From positions 1 through 64,000 of the forward strand of contig JAJDDY010000090.1 in NCBI GenBank assembly GCA_029260075.1: a DNA stretch of 64,000 bases. The letters are read 5' to 3'. The translations under genes and the position numbers were made by a program. This stretch comes from Phycisphaerae bacterium (GTDB taxonomy: Bacteria; Planctomycetota; Phycisphaerae; UBA1845). Below the pieces are notes generated by a model. The model was given only the letters and a program-made list of their open reading frames with translations, made no database searches and was not told the origin of the DNA. Of the stretch, positions 59,428-64,000 are shown one piece after another (the first letter of the stretch is position 1; every line of letters starts with the position of its first letter).

Positions 59428-60255
59428 TCACCCGAGTGGAATCAGCGTTCGTTGACGATTCTTGAACACCGCCAGGTTTTCGATACCCCCATCGGGAAGC
59501 ATCGCCGCACCATGGTCGAGGCCTGCCCCGACATCTTCCGCGCGGTGGGCGTCCGACCCGAGTGACATGCACGTGCCACCGAGCTCGGCGTATCGTCGAA
59601 CGGTGTGTGGACCGGGCATGGTCTCGTCGAGGTTTTGCCGGAGCGTCGACGTGTTGATCTCCGGAGTCAGGTCAGCATCGATGCACGCGCGTAGGATGTC
59701 GTCGATCAGATCTTGCCCGCCCGACACATCGAAGTCCCCGAAGAACCGTTGCGTATAGCGCTTGGCCAAGTCTAAGTGGCCGAGCACGTCGAACACACGC
59801 CCGCGCGTGGCGGTAAGTGATGCGGCTGTTCTGGCTGCATCGAGTACGGTTTCGAGATACCGCCGAGTCCCCGTCGCTACGTCGACGTCGGACCATTCGC
59901 GGCGATGGTGTATCGGTCGACCGCCGAAGTAGTGGACGCTAAGAATGACGAGGTCGAATTCGTGGCGATCGAGGAAGTCAAGGATGAATGTCATCCGTTC
60001 CGGTTGATAGCAGACCTCAATGCCTTTGCCGACAACGATCGTTCCGGCGAACCGCTGGCGCAGCCCGTCGATTTCCGTCGAGTAGGCTCTGTCGTCGTAG
60101 ACGCACTTCGTCCAATCGTCGGGGTGTGTATCAAAGTGTTCGGTGAAGGTCAGTCCAGCCAAGCCAAGGTCTACGGCGCGCCGGACGTTGGCCGCCGGTT
60201 CGGCTTTGGAATCAATGGAGAATCGGGAGTGCAGGTGTTGATCGTACAGCTTCAT
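59428..60255 (-). CDS. PHP-family histidinol-phosphatase-like enzyme
   Basis: About 275 residues. The PHP metal motifs are visible: MKLYDQHLHSRFSIDS (HxH), GLTFTEHFDTHPDDW, LVILSVHYFGG, VFDVLGHLDLAKRY, and MSLGSDAHRAEDVGAGL. The layout is that of HisK-type histidinol phosphate phosphatase (PHP class), acting with three metals in the cytosol. Start ATG at 60253-60255 fits the family (about 270 aa) and has TAGG upstream; the longer frame is not supported. No his genes are nearby, so the substrate could be another phosphomonoester. Confidence 0.85.
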   Translation of the reverse strand: MKLYDQHLHSRFSIDSKAEPAANVRRAVDLGLAGLTFTEHFDTHPDDWTKCVYDDRAYSTEIDGLRQRFAGTIVVGKGIEVCYQPERMTFILDFLDRHEFDLVILSVHYFGGRPIHHRREWSDVDVATGTRRYLETVLDAARTAASLTATRGRVFDVLGHLDLAKRYTQRFFGDFDVSGGQDLIDDILRACIDADLTPEINTSTLRQNLDETMPGPHTVRRYAELGGTCMSLGSDAHRAEDVGAGLDHGAAMLPDGGIENLAVFKNRQRTLIPLG

Positions 60256-60410
60256 ACGCCTACAAGTCCCTTCGAGAAAATATTCGACGCCGTGTGGGCA
60301 ATATCCCACTATGGGCGATGGGTCGCAAGTGCGAACCCTGACTCCCAGGTTGACCGCCCCCTTCCGCCGGCCGTCGAGTCGGTTATGATCGTTGCGTCGA
60401 TTGGAGGAGC

Positions 60411-60854
60411 ATGATGAACGATGAACAACCGACCGTTGGTGTTTCCACCCCAACAACGATCTATTGCCCGGGGTGTGGGCAGCCCATGCGCATCGCCCGC
60501 GAGCACCTCTGGACTCAGGTTGCATGTCCGCATTGCGCTCGCCGCCTCGACCCATGGCGGTTGATGAGCGTCGGCAGCCCTCCGCCCGCGCCGCCTGATG
60601 GTTCGCCGCAAGGGCAGATGGTTGTGGGCGCGTACTCGCGGCGGAACCGTTGGATTGCTGGGGCGCTTGCTGTCCTTCTTCCCGGGTTTGGCGTTCACAG
60701 GTTCTACATGGGCTTTGTCGGGATGGGCGTTTTGCAAATCGTAGCCACGTTCGCGACGTGCGGAATCGTCGGACCCATCTGGGGTTTCATCGAGGGTATT
60801 CTTTGCTTCTGCGGATCGATGAACGACGTCGACGGGCTGCCATTGCGCGATTAG
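60411..60854 (+). CDS. TM2 domain protein with zinc ribbon
   Basis: A 147-residue protein. N-terminal zinc ribbon IYCPGCGQPMRIAREHLW, VACPHCARRLDP, a Pro-rich linker, and a TM2 domain (RRNRWIAGALAVLLPGFGVH, RFYMGFVGMGVLQIVATFAT, with two membrane helices and a final SMNDVDG loop). Role unknown. SD GGAGGA is close to two adjacent ATG codons (60411 and 60414); the second gives better spacing. Divergent from the PHP gene. Confidence 0.85.
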   Translation: MMNDEQPTVGVSTPTTIYCPGCGQPMRIAREHLWTQVACPHCARRLDPWRLMSVGSPPPAPPDGSPQGQMVVGAYSRRNRWIAGALAVLLPGFGVHRFYMGFVGMGVLQIVATFATCGIVGPIWGFIEGILCFCGSMNDVDGLPLRD

Positions 60855-61063
60855 CTGTGTGTTACGTTTGCCCACCGATGCGGCGCCGGTAGACGGCGAG
60901 CGCGTGTTGGTGGTTCGTCGTACAAGGGGCGATCGTACGCCGGAGCACAGTCGCGGCTCGACTGACTTCGCCAATTCCCATAGAGTTTCCCTACCGGTTT
61001 CTTGATCAAGTTTGTGTCGACGCATTGATCCGTGTCGCTACGCCTCGCGCAGGAGTTCACAAG

Positions 61064-61690
61064 ATGGAATTCTCAGACGTCGTATCCGGTCGCCGATCGG
61101 TGAAGAGCTATGACGCTGCACACACGATTTCCGACGACCAGCTTGCGACGTTGTTCGATCGCGTCTCGCTAAGTCCGTCGTCGTTCAACCTTCAACACTG
61201 GCGATTCGTCGTCGTGCGTGACGCCCAGCGCAAGGCTGCGATGCGCAAGTTGTCGTACGGACAAGAGCAAGTGGAGAACGCTTCTGCGTGCATCGTCGTG
61301 GTCGGTCGGCTTGTCGCGCACGAAGATGCTCCGACGATCATGGCTGAGGCGCCGCAGAGCGTTCGGGAGTCGTTGATTCCCATGATAAACGGATTGTACG
61401 CCGACAACGCCGCCCTCCGCCGCGACGAAGCCATCCGCTCTGCGTCGCTGGCTGCGATGACACTGATGCACGCGGCGTACGACATGGGCTATGCGACGGG
61501 TCCGCTTATTGGTTTCGACTCCAAGGGCGTCAGCGAACTCGTCGGGCTCGATGCGAACCATATTCCCGTCATGCTCGTTGTGCTTGGTAAGCAGACCGGC
61601 ACTATGCGTCCCAGATCGTTTCGCCATCCACTAGGCGATATCGTCAAGCTCGAAGCAATGGACGGAGCTGGGCTATCGCCGTCCGACTAA
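61064..61690 (+). CDS. Nitroreductase-family flavoprotein
   Basis: About 208 residues. The N-terminal FMN-binding region is VVSGRRSVKSYDAAHTISDD and LSPSSFNLQHWRFVVVRDAQ, the central part RSASLAAMTLMHAAYDMGYA, and the end IVKLEAMDGAGLSP, as in NAD(P)H-dependent nitroreductase homodimers. It reduces quinones, nitro compounds or similar electrophiles. Start ATG 61064 with AGGAG eight bases upstream is preferred over an earlier alternative start. Downstream lies a chimeric MITE-like element. Confidence 0.85.
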   Translation: MEFSDVVSGRRSVKSYDAAHTISDDQLATLFDRVSLSPSSFNLQHWRFVVVRDAQRKAAMRKLSYGQEQVENASACIVVVGRLVAHEDAPTIMAEAPQSVRESLIPMINGLYADNAALRRDEAIRSASLAAMTLMHAAYDMGYATGPLIGFDSKGVSELVGLDANHIPVMLVVLGKQTGTMRPRSFRHPLGDIVKLEAMDGAGLSPSD

Positions 61691-61850
61691 TGCATCATTA
61701 ACCCTAGACTTGCGGGTTTTGTTTGTGTATTCAGAGCCGTGCCCGTAAGGACGCGGACGCTCGCAATCCGGTCGTGACAGCTCGAGAGTGCTCCCTAACG
61801 GTCGTGGCTGGGATCGGATCAACTGTTCCTTGAGTCGTGACAAGGCGCCC
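61688..61850. mobile_element. Chimeric MITE-like element (type-3 left, type-1 right)
   Basis: The left part (TAATGCATCATTAACCCTAG, then ACTTGCGGGTTTTGTTTG before CAGAGCCGTG) matches the left arm of type-3 elements. The right part (GGTCGTGGCTGGGATCGGAT, then GAGTCGTGACAAGGCGCC) matches type 1. Core 61734-61809. Confidence 0.65.
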
Positions 61851-61887
61851 GCGCAGCGTCCGATTTGAAGGTGCATGCCAGCTTCAT

Positions 61888-62712
61888 CTAGTTGTGGATG
61901 TGAACAGCGGTGGAATCGAAGGGCCGTTGACGGGGACACATGATCGTTCCGGCGACGAGGAGCAGTGAGGCCAAGGCGACTAAGCCCCACGTCGACGCTG
62001 CTGGCACATCGATGTTGAAGCACTGCTCCGGAAGTTCGTCGCAAAGTTGCCCGACACAAGGTTTTGGGCTTGCGATGCAATGCCCCGTCGCGTCGCAAAC
62101 TTCCAGGCCGTTGCAAAACAGGGTGTCGTCACAGTCTACGTCTACGACGCATGTTCCGGCTCCAACGGTCACTGTTCCCGCGTTAAGCGTCGTGGGTACT
62201 CCTTCCCACGAACTCGGGCCGAAGGACGTGACCAGCCTGACATCCCAAACACCTCGGGCGTCGTCGCTGGCCAATATACCGAACTGCGTCAACGGTCCGG
62301 TGTAGGTCAACGGTTGCGGCAGAAAAACGCCATTGTCGTCGATCGATCCGTTCAGGAAGAACGAACCGGAAAGATCGGTGTCGAACGGGGTGAACCCGCC
62401 CGCTGCGGGCCATGCGTCGCCGACCTGAATAATATCGTTGATTTGTCCGCCCGTTGCCGGCGTGAAGATGACCAATCCGCGTGCATTGAACCGCGGTATG
62501 ATCTCGAGAAGAATGGTTACGCCGAAGGTCGATTCGTTGTCGATCGTTCCGCTCACCACAAGTGAGGTTGTGGAGTTGGGCGGCATGGCGATCCGGCTTA
62601 CGGAAAGCTCGGCGGCGTTGCTAGGCGCGGAGTTGGCCGACCAAACGGCCAGAACGGCAGCCCAATACGCCAACATAGTCACGCCTGCATTGGGTGGTCG
62701 TCGGTAGACCAT
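61888..62712 (-). CDS. Secreted protein with IPTL/PEP-CTERM-like sorting tail (second)
   Basis: A 274-residue protein. Signal peptide MLAYWAAVLAVWSANSAPSN, then a beta-rich body with GTIDNESTFGVTILLEI, a Cys-rich stretch TCVVDVDCDDTLFCNGLEVC, CDATGHCIASPKPCVGQLC, and the sorting tail VPAASTWGLVALASLLLVAG followed by basic residues (CPRQRP). The CxxDxDCDDxxFCNGxExC motif recurs in secreted planctomycete proteins. The tail matches the one at 27252-28001, so both are probably processed by the same exosortase-like enzyme, not present here. Confidence 0.75.
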   Translation of the reverse strand: MVYRRPPNAGVTMLAYWAAVLAVWSANSAPSNAAELSVSRIAMPPNSTTSLVVSGTIDNESTFGVTILLEIIPRFNARGLVIFTPATGGQINDIIQVGDAWPAAGGFTPFDTDLSGSFFLNGSIDDNGVFLPQPLTYTGPLTQFGILASDDARGVWDVRLVTSFGPSSWEGVPTTLNAGTVTVGAGTCVVDVDCDDTLFCNGLEVCDATGHCIASPKPCVGQLCDELPEQCFNIDVPAASTWGLVALASLLLVAGTIMCPRQRPFDSTAVHIHN

Positions 62713-63144
62713 TCGCTCCGTTCCTCTTGTTCTTTCTCAGTCAAAGCGACCGTGAGCGGCCCGGCCCAGTCGCCCGCTGCAACGCGCCAAGAAGTGACGC
62801 CGTTGGTTACCACCTGACGTCTGACTTCGATGGGACAGGATCGGTGGAATTGAGAAAGATTCGGTAGCGTGCCACGCTCCAACCCTCCCGTATTCCTGCC
62901 GTACACGCCCTGCCGCTTACCTGAATACCCATGCACGAATTCTCACGCGGTCACATTGTAGAGAAATCGTCCGGGAAATGGAAGGATTTTCTTGTCTCTA
63001 CTGCGGTCGCCCGCGTTCTGGGCCGTGTTTCTCGATTAGGACCGCGCCGATAGGGGTCATGGCGAGCTAAGCGCGGGGCGTTCGTGCGACGCGCTCCTCT
63101 GAATGGAGAGAGATCAGACCTGCGACGGTCGCGCCGTCCGATCA
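62713..63144. other. Intergenic region, no gene recognised
   Basis: 432 bp with no clear frame, no terminator with a T-run and no member of the repeat families until the element starting at 63145. Confidence 0.5.
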
Positions 63145-63281
63145 CTAGTGCTCCGTCGTACATCGAATGAAGGTATTACCGAGCCGCGCCCGTAACGAAG
63201 CGGCCGTTTGAATGCCGGGAAGCGCTCCGTTACTGTCGCGGATCGGACGAACGCGTCATGTGGGTCGCGACGAAGTTCTAG
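63145..63281. mobile_element. MITE-like element, CTAG ends, type 1 (core 63181-63246)
   Basis: 137 bp from CTAGTGCTCCGTCG to CGACGAAGTTCTAG, with the palindromic core GAGCCGCGCCCGTAACGAAG. The terminal CTAG (63278-63281) holds the stop codon of pilT read on the minus strand. Confidence 0.85.
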
Positions 63282-64000
63282 AGCGTCTTGATTCCCTTCA
63301 CGGCGGAGGCGAGCGCCTCGCGGTTTGGTGCGTGGTCCATGGCGGTGTCGTAGTGGACGAGTTCTTTTTGGATGAGTTCGCAGAGCGAATCGGTGAACGA
63401 ATGCATGCCGGCTTCTTGACCACCCGTGATCACGCCCGGTAATTCGTTGTCTTTCTCGCGAAGTATCTTGTCTTTCACGACGGAGTTGTTCAGCAGAATT
63501 TCGGTGGCGGGGAATCTCTTGGTTGACTCGATGCCCGCGAGCAACCGTTGACACATGATGGCTCGAAGGCTGTTGGCCAGGGAGGAACGGATGAAGGCGT
63601 GCTCGGAGCGCGGGAAGAATTCGAGAATGCGACTGAACGACTGTGTCGCGTCGCTGCAGTGCAACGACCCGAGCACGAGGTGCCCTGTCTCTGCCGCTTG
63701 GATTGCCGCCATCATGGTCTCTCTATCGCGCAGCTCTCCGATGAGAATACAGTCGGGGTCTTGGCGCACGACGTGGCGAAGGGCGTCTTCAAAATCCGTA
63801 ACGTCGATACCGACCTCTCGCTGCGAAATGATCGACTTCTTGGATGTGAACGTGAACTCCACCGGGTCTTCGATGGTGATGATGTGCATGCCGCGCGTTT
63901 CGTTGATGGTGTCCAGCATCGCGGCGAGCGTGCTGCTCTTGCCCGATCCGGTCACGCCGCTAATCAGGATCAATCCCTCAAAACTCTTGGTGACGACTTC
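63278..64000 (-). CDS. pilT: PilT/PilU-family twitching ATPase, 5' end outside the window
   Basis: The C-terminal 240 residues of a type IV pilus retraction ATPase; the frame continues past the window edge. Visible motifs are Walker A GVTGSGKSSTLAAMLDTIN, the Asp box IITIEDPVEF, Walker B DCILIGELRDRETM, His box LHCSDATQSFSRILEFFP and the conserved LRAIMCQRLL. The GELRD motif distinguishes PilT/PilU from the assembly ATPase PilB. It hydrolyses ATP to depolymerise pilin. The TAG stop lies in the terminal CTAG of a MITE-like element. The last residues (HAPNREALASAVKGIKTL) look diverged from the usual tail. Confidence 0.85.
   Translation of the reverse strand, partial: EVVTKSFEGLILISGVTGSGKSSTLAAMLDTINETRGMHIITIEDPVEFTFTSKKSIISQREVGIDVTDFEDALRHVVRQDPDCILIGELRDRETMMAAIQAAETGHLVLGSLHCSDATQSFSRILEFFPRSEHAFIRSSLANSLRAIMCQRLLAGIESTKRFPATEILLNNSVVKDKILREKDNELPGVITGGQEAGMHSFTDSLCELIQKELVHYDTAMDHAPNREALASAVKGIKTL

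Overview
The window looks like a chromosomal segment of a high-GC planctomycete, probably Phycisphaerae or a close relative. This is an inference from gene content. The supporting features are a TPR protein beside a CRTAC1-type FG-GAP/ASPIC protein, a CGYxLRGLP zinc-ribbon protein, a DUF6941-like protein, two secreted proteins with IPTL/PEP-CTERM-like tails (IPAASQWGL, VPAASTWGL), a soluble zf-HC2-like anti-sigma factor, and a large cluster of amidohydrolase paralogs. No 16S or other phylogenetic marker was available to fix the taxon.

Layout. 1-4.3 kb: Mu-like transposition module (MuA-like DDE transposase, MuB-like ATPase, gp16/GemA-like protein), then a run of six stem-loops and tRNA-Cys. 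4.8-10.1 kb: RHH protein, SPFH membrane protein, TPR protein and CRTAC1 protein. 10.4-15.6 kb: housekeeping genes rpmH (45 aa), rpsA, a primary-type sigma factor and an M32 carboxypeptidase. 15.6-17.1 kb: a 1.4-kb gap with a strong promoter, structured RNA and an intrinsic terminator. 17.1-20.6 kb: cysC, a degenerate HAD protein, a DUF6941-like protein and an ECF sigma/anti-sigma pair. 20.8-28.0 kb: a minus-strand envelope group (CTERM protein, DUF418, two GT39-like proteins, sulfatase-fold enzyme). 28.4-44.0 kb: methyltransferases, S41 protease, YkgJ protein, CsgG-like and Asp-rich lipoproteins, ruvCAB, His-rich lipoprotein, ALDH and a zinc-ribbon protein. 44.4-58.0 kb: one plus-strand operon of eight exported amidohydrolase-fold genes with nine modules. 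58.3-64.0 kb: DUF1579 protein, PHP phosphatase, TM2 protein, nitroreductase, second CTERM protein, and pilT cut by the window edge.

The most unusual coding feature is the amidohydrolase operon. Five of its seven junctions are 4-bp ATGA overlaps. Only one module (53625-54983) keeps every expected metal ligand and a second (C-terminal half of 50845-53628) keeps some, so most products look like pseudoenzymes, perhaps structural partners of one active subunit. Two of its genes begin with long palindromes (25-32 bp arms) translated just before the signal peptide.

The second theme is a dense set of at least seven short palindromic or MITE-like repeat families that fill almost every intergenic gap. 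Several have terminal inverted repeats ending in CTAG, and three of them supply the stop codon of a neighbouring gene. Some copies are chimeric, one is nested in another with an apparent CTAA duplication, and one family is also inserted in frame inside an amidohydrolase gene.
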